Assembly (NCBI RefSeq): GCF_029962835.1 | Contig: NC_080583.1 | Location: forward strand, 2,542,001 to 2,606,000 | From: Magnolia sinica | Lineage: Eukaryota > Streptophyta > Magnoliopsida > Magnoliales > Magnoliaceae | Length of the DNA stretch: 64,000 nucleotides | Direction: 5' to 3' | Shown here: in pieces, positions 11,871-22,929 of the stretch | Layout of the letters: every line of letters begins with the position of its first letter | Position numbering within the stretch: position 1 is the first letter of the stretch | Translations under genes and position numbers: made by a program | Notes under the pieces: generated by a model | Told to the model about the DNA's origin: nothing | Database searches by the model: none | Seen by the model: the letters and a program-made list of their open reading frames with translations, nothing else

Positions 11871-13320
11871 ATTCCCTGATCATGGAGCAGCATACAATCC
11901 TTAACACCACCAGGGTTATGCACATTACGAAATCACAACATTCGACCTCTAAATTGGTGAAGGGGACTCGATTCTTGGATAGATCTGAACCGATCATCAG
12001 GAAGAAATGGCTATCTATTGGCCACATCCAAAAGATCACTCTAATGAAACAAACCCAACCATTCTATCATAGGTCCTTTAGAGGTATGTTACATGTCTCA
12101 TCCAAGGTAGCCCTACCTGATGAACGGCTTGGATGCGCTGTATGTTTGCCATGTGTTTAGGAATCGAGCCAAAATAGAAAGAGAAAGAGAGGTAAGGTGG
12201 ATGGGACACTACCCTTCCTGTCACGGGCTGGGCAGCCCAAGTCCTGGCCCAGGCTCGGCCCACACTCATGATCGAACTGTTCGGACCAGCAAACTGTGCA
12301 GGTGGACCCATCGTTTTCTATTCAACCCGTCCATATGGTGAGCCCATGGTGGATGAGTGATACTCCGAAGCCTTTCCCATCTGACGGTCCTAACTGTCTG
12401 ATTTGGTTCACATCGACTGTACGTATTTCTTCTTCATTTTCAACAGACGGCTGGGATCATCTGATAGGTCTGAAATTAAGGCATGTTCGATTAGTGATGA
12501 TGCCAACCAAATCAACGACTTGGATTTCCGAAAGGTCAGCCCGTTTGCACCATTTCTCAAGACTTGATTCAAAATACTCTTAAGATCAACGGTGGGGATG
12601 AGAGATGGGTCCCACCAAATCCAATGGTGGTAATACATCGGCCCACCTGATTCCTTGTAGCTATGCAGTTACCAAGGAATCCCATTTACGATAGGGATGG
12701 CAATGGGCCAAGCTAGGGTCTCGTCGTAGTAGGCACTGGCCCAGCGCCCTAGTCTGGCCTGACCCTAATCAAATTAGAAAGGCTAAGCCCTGGTCCTGCC
12801 CTTCCAGGGCTGGATGTGTCAGGGCAGTCGTTGAAAGAAAAGAATCAAAGATTTGCAATAAGTCCCATCAAAGATTTGTTTTTAAGCGATTTGATCCCAC
12901 ACAACAAGTCCCACCACATGAATGGTTTGGATGATAGAAATATAATAGGTGACCCATGTTTATTCCATTGTCGTGAATTTTGGTGGATGTCATGCAGAGC
13001 ATGTTGCATGTAGTGTATTTGAAGATCTTTGGAGATATAATAATTCAAGAGTACTGTAACTGAAGTGTATTGAGCTACGCCACGTCATCTGCTAAGCAAT
13101 CGAGTGAAAATTGATCGTGCAGAAGCAACTACATGACAAATAACCGGTTTAGAAGTAAAGAAGGTTAAAATATGTAAAATGATTGTAGCAACCATTGGAA
13201 TGTAGGAAGCATCTACATGGTTAGATTGAGATTATAAATGATAAAGGATTTCAGCGCAATAAATTATATTTCATACAAACCTAAATCAAATATAATCTAT
13301 CTTTCGGTTACTTATCATTT
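11871..13320. other. Intergenic; hAT-like fragment near 12.7 kb
   Basis: Open frames here (for example 11795-12160) are short and encode nothing recognisable. At about 12690-12830 the sequence ATAGGGATGGCAATGGGCC and following GGCC-rich text look like one end of a TAGGGGTG-type hAT-like element. Its other end is not found. Confidence 0.4.
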
Positions 13321-13500
13321 ACATTCCTTAGTGTAATTACTTTACTTTTCTATTAGTCAATACATTTTTTTAGAGTACTTTTTTACTCTTTGTTAGTTTT
13401 TACATTCCTTAGTGTAATTACTTTACTTTTCTGTTGGTCAATACATTTTTTTAGAGTACTTTTTTACTCTTTGTTTGTTTTTACATTCCTTAGTGTAATT
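13321..13500. repeat. 81-bp tandem repeat, about 2.2 copies
   Basis: The word ACATTCCTTAGTGTAATTA recurs at 13321, 13402 and 13483, an exact 81-bp period. The two complete units differ at only a few positions, so the duplication is recent compared with most repeats here. Confidence 0.9.
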
Positions 13501-14448
13501 CATAGCGATAATTAAATAATTGTTACCTTTAGCAGTAATTTGGATCTATGCTTATATGCTAGATTCAATCTAAAGCATATAGGAGGGTGTTTTGCAATTG
13601 CTTTTCATGACCGATTGTAAAGTTTTCTTTTCTAATTTTCTTTTATCTTTATTGAAAAGTGTTTTTGTATGGAAGATAAATGTGTAACTCAGTATCAAAT
13701 GACGAATTTTACCCTCTAATTATCGACTGATCCTTTTAACGTATTGTGTGAATGGCTGAATGGGTGACCAATCTTATTTAATCTTGATCACATACTTTGT
13801 ATCTGTTTATCTTAGTACTTAGGGTTATAGTTATTCGGTTTGAATTGAGTTGCACATTCAATACTAGTACACTCACAATTATAACATGATAGAAATTACA
13901 AATCCAACTAGAACAATCTAAAAAGTGACTTTACATTAAGCTCTTGTAAGTATCTTCCAATCATCCATCCTTTGAGTAAGATGAGTCCTCACTTTTTTAA
14001 AGGGGATTTTACAAATAACGGCCTAAATAATAGTATTCAGAAAAATAACAGTTATTTAATTAATGGTTACTACAAATATTCACTTTAAGTTTTTCTGAAA
14101 TGATTATTTAGGTTTTTTGCTACCCCACCTTGAAACCTCTCTTTCCCTGGTCTCAAAAACATCTTAATTAAAATTATTTTATGGTGTGACCCACATGGAG
14201 GAGAATTAAAAAGAGTCTTATGGCATATTCTGTATGGTCATTTTTATCATTATAAATTCTATAATAGTTGTTAGGGAAAGTTATGAAAAATTAGCAAAAC
14301 GTGGGTATTTGTAATACTAACAAATTAACAATGTAGTTATTTGCAAATCATATAATTTCACGTGGGCATCTGCAAATTCCCATGTGAGTAGCATAAGTCC
14401 CTTTTTAAATAAATAAAAATAAACAGAAGTTTAGTCCCGTTCCACCAG
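13501..14448. other. Intergenic, AT-rich, no gene recognised
   Basis: AT-rich sequence with no sustained ORF and no bounded repeat that I could identify. Confidence 0.5.
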
Positions 14449-14959
14449 GATGCGGATTCGCTGAGGCCTTGACCTCAGGGCCCACCTTGATGTATGTATT
14501 TTATATCCACACCGTCCATCCATGTTTCCAGATCATTTTAGGGCATGTGCCCAAAAACGAAGCCGATAAAATTATCTGGTGGACCATACTACAGGAAACA
14601 GTGGTCATTGATTATCCACCATTAAAAACTTCCTAGCACCCACCGTATTGTTTACTTGTCATCCAACTTGTTGATAAGTCCACACAGACCTGGATGAAAT
14701 GAAAACAAAAATATCATCTTGATCCAACAGCTTTGTTAACCACAAGTTGTTTTTAATGGCAGACATTCAATCACCACTGTTTCCTGTAGTTGTGGTCCAT
14801 CTGAGATTTGTATTGGTTTTATTTTTGCAATGATACCCTTAAAGGAGCTGTCTAAATGGATGGACGGCGTGGATATACAAGACATGCATCAAGGTGGGCC
14901 TCGCAGTCACGACCTCACCGAAATGGGTGTCCGGCCCCCACCTCACCAAATCCACGTTC
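14449..14959. mobile_element. Mutator-like MITE of the GGGCCC/CCGTCCATC family
   Basis: The left end GGATGCGGATTCG and following CTGAGG are the imperfect inverse of the right end CCTCACCAAATCCACGTTC. Just inside lie the family hallmarks GGGCCCACCTTGATGTATG with CACACCGTCCATCC, and inversely GATGGACGGCGTGGAT with CATCAAGGTGGGCC. Flanking 9-mers GTTCCACCA and ATTACACCA agree at 7 of 9 positions, in line with the 9-bp duplication made by Mutator-like transposases. No ORF of interest lies inside. Confidence 0.65.
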
Positions 14960-15215
14960 ATTACACCATAGGAGCAAAGATGCTATGAGGCATCTGAATG
15001 GGTGATCAGAACCGTTCAATAAGTATGTTAAAAGGGATTAACCGTGGAAATACAGTTATCTTAGAAGCAATCTCAACCATTCAAGTGATGGACTCGAAAA
15101 CATGGCGTTGGCCGTTTAATGTTTTTCAATTGGTTGGGTCATTTGTAGGAAGAGGGGCTTATTCCAATGTCCCATCCATGGTGGGTAGTTTCTCTGAACC
15201 GTACAAGAGATTCTA
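14757..15215. repeat. Duplicated segment, copy 2 (partner 11398-11870)
   Basis: It starts inside the right half of the MITE at 14449-14959 and continues about 250 bp beyond it, keeping the same block order as copy 1. The ORF at 14998-15300 falls in this repeat and shows no domain, so it is not called as a gene. Confidence 0.65.
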
Positions 15216-16636
15216 TCCACCTGATGTTAGACCGGGCCAACCAGCTGGGCCAGGCCATCAATCTTTGGTGCTCACACGCCAGGAACTCAGGCCCGTGTAG
15301 ATGCCAATACATGGTCCTATAGGGCTGGACCACCAGTTGCCACTTTTCATTGATTTGTTTAAGCTAATTTCAAGGGTTCACTTATTGGGCCATGGCACAT
15401 CATTGGGTTGGACCAGGTTATTTTTGAGGAACTGGATCTGGATCCATTCAGAACCAGTTTGGACGACCTTGATCTTGAGTCAGGTCCAAGTCAAATAAGG
15501 ACACTATAATCGTCGGGCCCACCCGCCGATGGATTAGATCGCACGTACATGTGCCCCGTAGACACGTGTGGTATATAAAATAGCTTCTCTTGAGTGCCTG
15601 TGGGCCTGTGGCTTAGCAAACCTCGCTCCGTTGCTAGAATAAGTGATAGATACAAGGGGCAGTGGCAGGTGGAACGTGTAGAGAGAGAGAACGGGGATTG
15701 CGTACTGAGTAATCTCTGTGGGGCCCAAACATAATCTATTTGTTTTATCCACACCGTCCATCCGTTTTTACAGCTCATTTTAGTGCATAAGACCAAACAT
15801 AAAGCATATACAAAGCTTAAATGGACCACACTACACGAAACAGTGGGTACAGTGACATCCTAGTTGAAACCTTCCTAGGGCCCACAGTGATGTTTATTCG
15901 TAATCCAACCTGTTCATAAGGTCACAAAGGGGAAAAAAAAATATCATCTTGATCCAAAATTTCTGTAGCCCCCAAGAATTTTCCAACGGTAGGCATTCGA
16001 TTCCCACTGTTTCCTGTACTATGGTCCACCTGAGCTTTGGATATTCTTTAATTTTGGGCTCACGAACTAAAATGAGCTCACAAAACAGATGAACGGCGTG
16101 GATAAGACACACGCAAAGGTAAATGGAGAAGATTGAATAAAAGAAAATGAAATCCATGCCGTCCATCACTTATATCACTCTTTCTTGGGCCTAGATCCCA
16201 TAATTCAGGATGATTAAATACTCAAATAGACCATTAAATGAAAATTATACCTAAAATTTCCTATGGTGTGGCCCACTATTATTTTGGATGATCATGAGGA
16301 GCTATCAAGGACGGGGTGGATCTCACGAAAGTTCTACCCACGTGGCTTTCTTTTCGTGAAAGTAACATCATGGGCAATCGTCAACCAAATCAACGGTGGC
16401 ACTTGTCCTGCACAAGATTCATTATGAAGTGGGCCCCACCCAGAAATTCCATTGAACTTCCCAGCTCATAGACAACGCAAAAAACCCACCATGATCAAAC
16501 GGCTATTATTACATCTCATGCATCGTACCCCACAAGCTTTAAATTATTTTCCGTATTCGTATATCCTTTCCTTAAGTTGGTTACCCCATGGAAACTACAA
16601 CGAACCTTCCCATTTCTCAGAATACGGAGTTATTGA
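15216..16636. other. Intergenic with partial GGGCCC-family MITE
   Basis: A family MITE lies at about 15690-16110. It has GGGCCC at 15721 with CACACCGTCCATCC on the left and ATGAACGGCGTGGAT near 16090. The left terminus contains GCGTACTGAGTA; the right terminus looks truncated. No coding sequence is supported in the rest. Confidence 0.5.
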
Positions 16637-17012
16637 TACTCGGGTACGTAGGATGCTTGATACACAGGCACTCAGTAATTACACACTATCTCCAATCAAG
16701 CCGACCGAACTGTGCAACTCACTCCCGATACATAATAATCCCAAAATCAAACTGTTGGAACAATCCCAACCTCTGATTTGTGACACTTATTCGTTGAATC
16801 AGGTTTGTGCATATGTTTCTCATTTCTAGCCGTCCAATAAATATCCACAAATTTGATAAAAAAAAGATAATCTACTTTTCAGTTGATGAGACATATAATA
16901 TGGGACCATAATTTGAACAGTTTAATTTGAATTACTTATATTCCAAGCATGCAAGTTTAAAGTGCCTGTGTATCATCCATCACACTTTCCCAGAGTATCA
17001 AACTCTTTCTGT
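16637..17012. mobile_element. MITE family D, copy upstream of the CML gene
   Basis: The left end TTGATACTCGGG, followed by TTGATACACAGGCACTCAG, is the imperfect inverse of the right end AGTGCCTGTGTATCATCC with CCCAGAGTATCAA. Other copies in this window with both ends lie at about 39615, 54261, 56940 and 62684, and single ends occur elsewhere. No firm target duplication was found, so the superfamily is unknown. The copy ends about 140 bp before the CML start codon. An ORF over it (16452-16829) is a shadow. Confidence 0.7.
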
Positions 17013-17097
17013 TACTAAATTCCCACGTAGTCTCTCTTTCTAAGCAGCTTCCATGCATTTACTTAAAATTTATTTACCAAAATACCCTCGTCCGTAC

Positions 17098-17109
17098 TTT
17101 ATATATATT
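17098..17109 (+). promoter_or_regulatory. Probable TATA box of the CML gene
   Basis: TTTATATATATT sits about 45 bp before the ATG at 17150. A start of transcription about 30 bp downstream would make that ATG the first one in the mRNA. A small out-of-frame ATG at 17122, closing at 17172, would then be excluded from the transcript. Confidence 0.5.
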
Positions 17110-17149
17110 GGACCGTCTACCATGCATGTTTCTTGCAACATATTTACTC

Positions 17150-17704
17150 ATGGCATCCAAATGGTTCACTAGCAAGAGCTTTAAGCTAAGCCTCCCTCGC
17201 CATCACCGTCGATCTGATACGCATGGCCCACCTATATCTCGATCATCATCGCATGGCCCACCTATATCTCGATCCCCACCGTATGATAACAGTAGGGCCC
17301 ACCAGCTCCGTGAAGCTTTTCGCTACTTCGACAGCAATGGTGATGGGAAGATCTCGAGCGAGGAATTGATATCGTTCTTTGCTGGGATGGGGGAGAACAT
17401 CTCACAAGATGAGGCTGATGCAGTGATTGGGGACCATGATACGGACGGTGATCGCTTGTTGGATTTTCAGGATTTCGTGCAGTTGTTGGAAAGGGACAGT
17501 GGGGATGATGATCTGAGGCGGGCATTTGAGATGTTTGAGATAGAGAAGGGGTCTGGGTGTATAACGCCCAATGGATTGCAACGGATGTTAGATCGTCTCG
17601 GTGATCATAAGACGTATGATGAATGTGTGGCCATGATACGTGCGTTCGATCTCGACGGCAATGGGGTGCTTGATTTCAATGAGTTTCAAACTATGATGAC
17701 TTGA
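17150..17704 (+). CDS. CML41: Calmodulin-like EF-hand protein, CML41-like
   Basis: This is a predicted calcium sensor of 184 residues without introns, as usual for many plant CMLs. The N-terminus has WFTSKSFKLSL (residues 5-15), which resembles the CML41 leader, then a Pro/Ser/His-rich linker with a duplicated HGPPISRS (25-32 and 35-42). EF-hand 1 has loop DSNGDGKISSEE (61-72). EF-hand 2 has DTDGDRLLDFQD (97-108), with Asp rather than Glu at position 12. The third hand is degenerate (EIEKGSGCITP, from about 131). EF-hand 4 has DLDGNGVLDFNE (167-178). Three loops therefore look able to bind calcium. The frame is open upstream to 17108, but without a good reason to extend: 17150 is the MA start that follows the TATA-like box, and ATG 17126 is the alternative. 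In Arabidopsis, CML41 is reported to act at plasmodesmata in flagellin-triggered closure; that role is inferred here from similarity. Orthology is likely but needs a tree. Confidence 0.9.
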   Translation: MASKWFTSKSFKLSLPRHHRRSDTHGPPISRSSSHGPPISRSPPYDNSRAHQLREAFRYFDSNGDGKISSEELISFFAGMGENISQDEADAVIGDHDTDGDRLLDFQDFVQLLERDSGDDDLRRAFEMFEIEKGSGCITPNGLQRMLDRLGDHKTYDECVAMIRAFDLDGNGVLDFNEFQTMMT

Positions 17705-18055
17705 TATTCTAATTCAAGTGTCTAAGCATGATTTTCTATTGATTTTGGCCTGTTTGGATGGTCGGATTGCGATATATCTCTATCTATGATCTTAAACAGA
17801 AATGTGAATATAGGGATGTAATGGAATTTGGGTTTTGATTAGTTGGTATAATGATACATCCTGGATTTGTTTAGTTTGATTAATGAAGCACAAATCTTAG
17901 ATGCAGATGTGGTTGCATTCAGTAAACTATATGGTCCGTACAAACGTTGGGATTGGTGCACATGCAAATGGATATAGACCGTTAGATAAGTGGGCCTCTT
18001 TTAGGATGTGCCACTTTCCTGAGATTGCAACAACTGACCCTTCATAACCTTATCT
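17705..18055. other. 3' flank of the CML gene
   Basis: AT-rich region expected to hold the 3' UTR. I see no canonical AATAAA. A near-match TTAATGAA occurs at about 17880. No other feature is recognised. Confidence 0.4.
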
Positions 18056-18672
18056 GGAAGCGGATTGGCTGGTGTACCACACACCACCAATATTGCTGAT
18101 GTGTGTACGTGTCGTGCGAAGACGTGCGCTGACGCTCCTCGAACTCCGAGTTGTATAAACAGTTCAATGAGATGGAAGTTACATGGGCCACACAATGATG
18201 TATTTATTATATCTACACCGTTCATCCATTTGAGAAGATCAATTTATATCATGACCTCAAAAATGAGTCATATTCAAATCTCAATTGGACCACAACACAA
18301 ATAGAAGTGGGACAATGATTCTCACCTTTAAAATTTTGTAGGGCCCAAAATAACGTTTATTCTCCATCCAAACTGTTCATAAGGTAACATGTACTTGGAT
18401 GAAGAGGAAAAACAAATATCATATTGATCCAAAGCTTCTGTGATCCCTAAAATGGTTTCAATGGTATACGTTCAATCCCCTACTACGTTTTCCAGTGTGG
18501 TCCAATTGATATTTGGATCTGTTTTATTTTTCGGTTCAAACGTTACTTCGAGCTCGCCAAATGGACGGATGGTTTGGATATAACACATACGTCATGATGA
18601 AACCCACAGACTAGGTGACGTCAACACATCAGCCATATTGGTGGTGTGTGGTATACCAGCCAATCCGCTTCC
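18056..18672. mobile_element. Mutator-like MITE with ~47-bp TIRs and 9-bp TSD
   Basis: The left end GGAAGCGGATTGGCTGG is matched by the right end CCAGCCAATCCGCTTCC. The inverted match continues through ACCACACACCACCAATAT to GCTGATGTG with about two mismatches. Flanks are ACCTTATCT (18047-18055) and ACCATATCT (18673-18681), a 9-bp duplication with one mismatch. Internal GGGCCAC and CACCGTTCATCC motifs place it in the GGGCCC MITE family. The element at 59194-59805 is a second copy. It is 617 bp with no transposase. Confidence 0.9.
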
Positions 18673-18759
18673 ACCATATCTTGGACAGTTGGAAAGGAGG
18701 TTTTAAGTAATGATCTATAAATTTTTATTTATTTTTTTTTTTTTTAAAGCACAGAAAGG

Positions 18760-18955
18760 TTTCAACGGTGTAAATCATTATTTCCATGGCTCACTTGAGA
18801 TTTATATAAGCTTCAATTTTGGGATTAACGCCTAAAATGAGATGCGGATGGAAGGTGTAGGTAAACCACATAAATTGACAGTAGGCCCAACTGAGTTTAC
18901 TCAGTACGATAAGCGCGTACTGAGTAACTCAGTACGTAATCCGATTTCATGGGGT
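18760..18955. mobile_element. Truncated GGGCCC-family MITE, right half
   Basis: It carries the family right-half pattern (GGTTTCAACGGTG, then GCGGATGGAAGGTGTAGGT). It ends in a small inverted repeat around ACTCAGTACG/CGTACTGAGT (about 18890-18940), which resembles the left terminus of the copy at about 15690. No matching left half is found. Confidence 0.5.
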
Positions 18956-19236
18956 CGAGGAAAGTTGGTTTTAATCCAAACCATTAGGCTGTTGACATCC
19001 GTGGATTTTGGATTGAGTATCTCAGCCCTTCGATATGTGGGCTAATAAAAGGATGGTTAAGGGGGAAATTACAACATTGGTCCACATCCAATGAGATCTT
19101 TTGATAGTTCCTTTCAAATCAATGATGTAGATCACCTAACAGTGGGTCCCACATGTACGGAACCGTGTGCGAGCAGACGAGGATAATTCCGGAAACGGAT
19201 TGGCTACTCCCCCTGCCACCAGTTCCGTGGCGGATG

Positions 19237-19735
19237 GTCGGTGCTCTTTGGGCCCCACCATGATGTTTGTATTTCATCCATTCTGTTCATCCATTTTTAA
19301 AGATAATTATATAGCTTTATGACAAAAACGAAATGGATAGAAATCTCAGGTGGACCTCACCACATGAAAACAATAGTGATTGGATATCCACCATTAAAAT
19401 CCTGCTAAGGCCCACTATACTGTTTATTTTACATCCAATCTGTTGATTAGGTCATACAGGCCCAGATGAAGATAAAAAAACAAAGATCAGGTTGATCGAA
19501 AACTTTTATGGCCCCCCAAATGTTTTTAATGGTCAACCCTCATTCAACATTGTTTCCTGTAACGTGGTCCACTTGGGATTTGGATATACCTAATTTTTGG
19601 ACTCATATTGTAAAATTATCTGTAAAAAAATATGGACAGCATGGATGAAAATCATATATCATGGTGGGGCCCACGTAGCACCGACCACCAGCCACCAGTG
19701 TCAGGGGAGTGGCCAATCCGTTTCCGATAATTCCT
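19237..19735. mobile_element. GGGCCC-family MITE
   Basis: Left GGGCCCCACCATGATGTTTG at 19250 and right ATCATGGTGGGGCCCACG near 19670 are inverted. TTTCATCCATTCTGTTCATCC is mirrored by ATGGACAGCATGGATGAAA. Outer ends carry GCCACCAGT-type inverted sequence and CGGATTGGC/GCCAATCCG near 19196 and 19715, so the element may extend to about 19192-19725. Confidence 0.6.
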
Positions 19736-20250
19736 CGCGTCTTTTAGAGAAATTTACGACTGTGGACCCCACCTTTTATCTAGTGGTTTTTGGGATGCAA
19801 TACAAACTTTGAATACGCACTTGGACCTCCTCGTACGGCCACCGAGTTTGAGGACGAAAATACCCGTCTTCCACTGGCTGGCGTGCAGAGACGAGCGCTG
19901 ATGGACAGTCCGGGCGATGGGAACTCAGGTGGGGCCCAATGTGATGTTTGTGAGAAATCCTCCCCGTCTAAGTTCATTCATAGGGTCACAAAGACCTGGA
20001 TGAAGAGGAAAAACAAATTTCATAATGATCCAAAACTTTCGTAACCCCTAAATGGGTTTCAATGGTAGACGTTCAATTACCCACTGCCATTTACAGTGTG
20101 GTCCACTTGATAGCTAGATTTGTCTTATTTTTCATCTCAAGCATTAATACGAGTTCTCCAAATAGATGGACGGTTTGGATATAACACATACCTCATAATG
20201 GGACCCACAAAAATCGGTGGGGATTAAAATGGGGAAGAAAGAAAAAAAAA
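19736..20250. repeat. Left outer arm of the 11.6-kb inverted-repeat complex
   Basis: Read inverted, this arm is matched by 30680-31343. Examples are GAAATTTACGACTGT (19750) against ACAGTCGTAAATTTC (31320), CACTTGGACCTCCTCGTACG (19820) against its complement near 31245, and GAGAAATCCTCCCCGTCTAA against the arm near 30945. It consists of a unique-looking block (19736-19875) and most of a GGGCCC-family MITE (about 19925-20230). Divergence between arms is visible but moderate. Confidence 0.8.
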
Positions 20251-20553
20251 AAAAAAAAAGGAACCAGTGAGTTGGGGTCGACCGGGTCCCAACCCGGTTG
20301 ACCCTGTCAGAGCTGGGCTATGGCTACGGATTATAACCGTAGCTATAGCTGTAATGCTATGCACCTTTTTCTCTTTTTTATTTTTATTTTTATTTTATTT
20401 TATTTTTTACATGAAGAACTTTTTCTCCCTTACATTTTTCTCTATTACATAATTATGTAAATATGTATATATAAGTATATAAAAATATTTTTCTATCTTT
20501 TAATTCATTTCTTTGTCTATTTATTTAACAAGCATATTTCCAAAACTAGAATG

Positions 20554-20699
20554 TTTTTTTTTTCTTTTTTTTTTTTACACATCCACACACACCCCCATGC
20601 ACTCACACTAGTGGAATTTCACCATGTATGGATGCTCGAATGCTTGACCGGGTGTTGAAACTCATAAGAGTCTACCACCTGAGCAAGAGTAAGAATCCT
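20554..20699 (-). mobile_element. tRNA-derived SINE (Au-like) with 11-bp TSD
   Basis: On the minus strand it reads GCTCAGGTGGTAGACTC (A-box-like), then GAGTTTCAACACCCGG (B-box-like), a body ending GTGTGAGTGCATGGGGGTGTG, and an A-rich tail (the T-run at 20554-20576). AAACTAGAATG flanks both sides exactly (20543-20553 and 20700-20710). The related sequence near 24772 has no insertion (AAATTAGAATG followed by ATTTACTTA), which confirms the empty site. The Au-family name is from memory; the SINE structure is seen directly. Confidence 0.8.
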
Positions 20700-21202
20700 A
20701 AACTAGAATGATTTACTTACAGGAAAAATTTTGAGAAAAATTTAGTTCATGGTGCGACCCATTAGACGACTGGCCTGGATCACCAAACCATGCATCACAG
20801 TTGAATAAACTCAAGACCCTAGAGTACTATTCATATTATCTTGTCAACGATCATATCATTCCTCTCCAAGTTTTACTGTTGGCTTTGATTTTCATGTTTA
20901 TTTGAATAGGTAGGAAACCATTATGAACTCACAATCATACGGTTAATTAAAAATGTGAAAGCAATGAAGAAAATTAAAGAACACAATTATTTATGTAGTT
21001 TGTCATGAAAGTGATTATGAGATTATCAAGTAGAGTTAACCATATGAAGATTACGAGTAAAAGCTGTGAACGCGTCATTTTTTATGTTCTCAAACCCTAT
21101 TTCAATTGAGAGCAGAAAGAAAGATTCAGACCCCAAAAACTCCAAAACAAAAGTTTCATCCAAACAAGGAAACTATGTAGTTTATACATGATGAAATCAC
21201 CC

Positions 21203-21690
21203 ATGAAAATTAGCAGGGCAAGCATGAAAATGAGCGGGGCAAACTGAAATATGAGCGGGGCAAACTAGAAAAACAGTGAGACAAACTAGAAAAACAGCAG
21301 GGCAAACTGAAGTATGAGCGGGGCAAACTAAAAAAACAGCAGGGCAAACTGAAATATGAGCGGGACAAACTAGAAAAACAGCGGGGCAAACTGAAATATG
21401 AGCGGGGCAAACTAGAAATTTAGCGGGGAAAAATGAAAATGAGCGGCGGAAACAAGAAAATCAGTGAGGAAAACATGAAAATGAGCGGGGAAAACTAGAA
21501 AATCAGTGGGGGAAACATGAAAATGAGCGGGTCAAGCATGAAAATGAGCAGGGCAAACTAGAAAATCAGCGGGGCAAACTGAAATATGAGCGGGGCAAAC
21601 TAGAAAATCAGCGCGGCAAACATGAAAATCAGCGAAGCAAGCATGAAAATGAGTAGGTCAAGTATGAAAATGAGTAGGTCAAGCATATGA
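21203..21690 (+). repeat. 21-bp minisatellite array 1 (forward)
   Basis: About 23 units of a 21-bp repeat built on GCGGGGCAAACT followed by AGAAAAACA or GAAATATGA; the two unit types often alternate. Because 21 is divisible by three, frames stay open. The reverse-strand ORF at 21210-21410 is a seven-residue periodic translation of the array and not a gene. Confidence 0.9.
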
Positions 21691-22521
21691 ATCGTCATTT
21701 TTACAAACATAATTTTGCTATTTGCCTGTGTCATATATAATTGTTACACCTACATATGAATCGCCATGCTGACAGTGTGTAACAATAAAGCCCATTTTCT
21801 CTTCTTTTTTAGTGCAATACTTACTAAAATACGGAAATCTCACAATTTGTTACTGGACACTTTTGGTGTCCTACTCAAAGCTATTAAAAAAGGTTCAATG
21901 CCATCGACGAACCGTCGATGACATCAAAGTCCCATCGAGAAAATTTGAAAAATACATGTTTAGTCGCTAGAACATTTTGGTTAATTTGATAACATCGAAG
22001 ATGTTCGATGCCATCGAAGTGTCATTGAATGTTTCATCGAACGATCATGCGAGATTTATTTCCTATTTCGATTGTGATTCACCTAGATGCCATGTATATA
22101 TATATGGGTGTAATCAAGAATATGGGGTATCAAGAGCTTTCTAATTCGTTCGTAGGGTTTTAAGCTTATAGCTTAGGTGATTCAAAACTTGTTCGAATAG
22201 GGTAATCTCTATATCCTGTAATTTTATTCTTTTATAGTGAATATATGTCACTTTGTGCCTTGATACATCCTCAGTGGAAGTCAACCGACCAATGAATTGT
22301 TCTGCATCACCCAAAAATGTCTCCCACTTGTGAAAATTAAAAACTATGCATTCTGTACAAAGATGTTGACCAATGTAATCAAACCATTGTACAAGGACAC
22401 CAACAAAGTGGATAGTCAAACACTATAGTTTGTACTCTTTTCACTACAGTACAACTCATACACATGAAAAGGACACTACCTATTTCACGTGTATACCAAC
22501 ATTTAATATATAAGGAAAGGA
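21691..22521. other. Interior of element A: LTR-like and unassigned sequence
   Basis: The section at about 21880-22140 has repeated CCATCGA/TCGATG words and GGGTGTAATCAAGAATATGG, which resembles a decayed retrotransposon LTR; no ends were found. The open frame at 22141-22419 (-) shows no domain. A similar GATGCCATCGAAGTGTCATT word recurs at about 22007 and 30575. Confidence 0.4.
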
Positions 22522-22929
22522 CTACATCTCGAACACATGCATCATGAATTTCTCCATCTTCTCTTGTTCTAAGGCCATCTATACATTGTCACCTCCACCT
22601 CTCCTCAGCCCAATACCATCAGAGAGCAATATCACAAACTCATCGATTCCACTCACAACTGGGCCACCATAAGTGGGCCTCCCATACCCAAAATCCAACT
22701 CATGGAAGGGCAGCTTCCACCAAGCTGACACATAAAAATTCTCATCTAAAATGGAAGGGACCCCTCTATAAACCTCTAACCAATCCACTACTGATTTCAC
22801 ATACTCATCTGTCACCATCTCTATTGCTTCTTTCACCTTCTCAACAGAAAATTCCAAAGACTCCTTATTCAAATCCACCACCTTTGCACTTGCACAAGCT
22901 GTTACAACAGCATTCCCAACAAACCCCAC
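22522..22929 (-). pseudogene. BAHD acyltransferase C-terminal fragment (captured)
   Basis: The minus-strand frame reads GFVGNAVVTACASAKV, then a region with MVTDEYVKSVVDWLEVYRGV, the BAHD structural motif as DFGYGRP (family DFGWG), and GGPVVSG. A TAG at 22579-22581 interrupts GGGDNV. The same frame then continues MALEQEKMEKFMMHVFEM to a natural-looking stop at 22522-22524, so the TAG probably replaced a Trp codon. Only about the last 135 residues of a roughly 430-450-residue enzyme are present. The N-terminal half with HxxxD is absent. The 5' side stops abruptly at the minisatellite (22930), with a stop codon directly before. BAHD enzymes move acyl groups from CoA to alcohols or amines; the fragment cannot do so. 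The exact BAHD subgroup is not determined. Confidence 0.85.

Noticed and set aside
11795..12160. 121-residue ORF
   Set aside because: It lies partly in a duplicated repeat segment, and the corresponding frame is not kept in the partner copy near 15.1 kb. No recognisable motif.
16452..16829. 125-residue ORF upstream of the CML gene
   Set aside because: It overlaps MITE family D, has no domain, and no related frame is open in other copies.
17108..17149. N-terminal extension of the CML protein
   Set aside because: Its first codon is TTG and the next ATG (17126) probably lies before the transcription start implied by the TATA box. The MA start at 17150 fits the CML41 leader.
20554..20699. Functional tRNA gene on the minus strand
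   Set aside because: A- and B-box-like words are present, but the fold is incomplete and a tail plus target duplication show it is a SINE.
21210..21410. Reverse-strand ORF with a periodic Phe-Ser-Leu-Pro-Arg repeat protein (also 28542-28730 and 23703-23885)
   Set aside because: These are translations of the 21-bp minisatellite, whose period keeps frames open. There is no conserved protein context, and the arrays occur on both strands.
22141..22419. Reverse-strand ORF inside element A as a second captured gene
   Set aside because: No motif or domain is recognisable, and composition matches the surrounding AT-rich LTR-like sequence.
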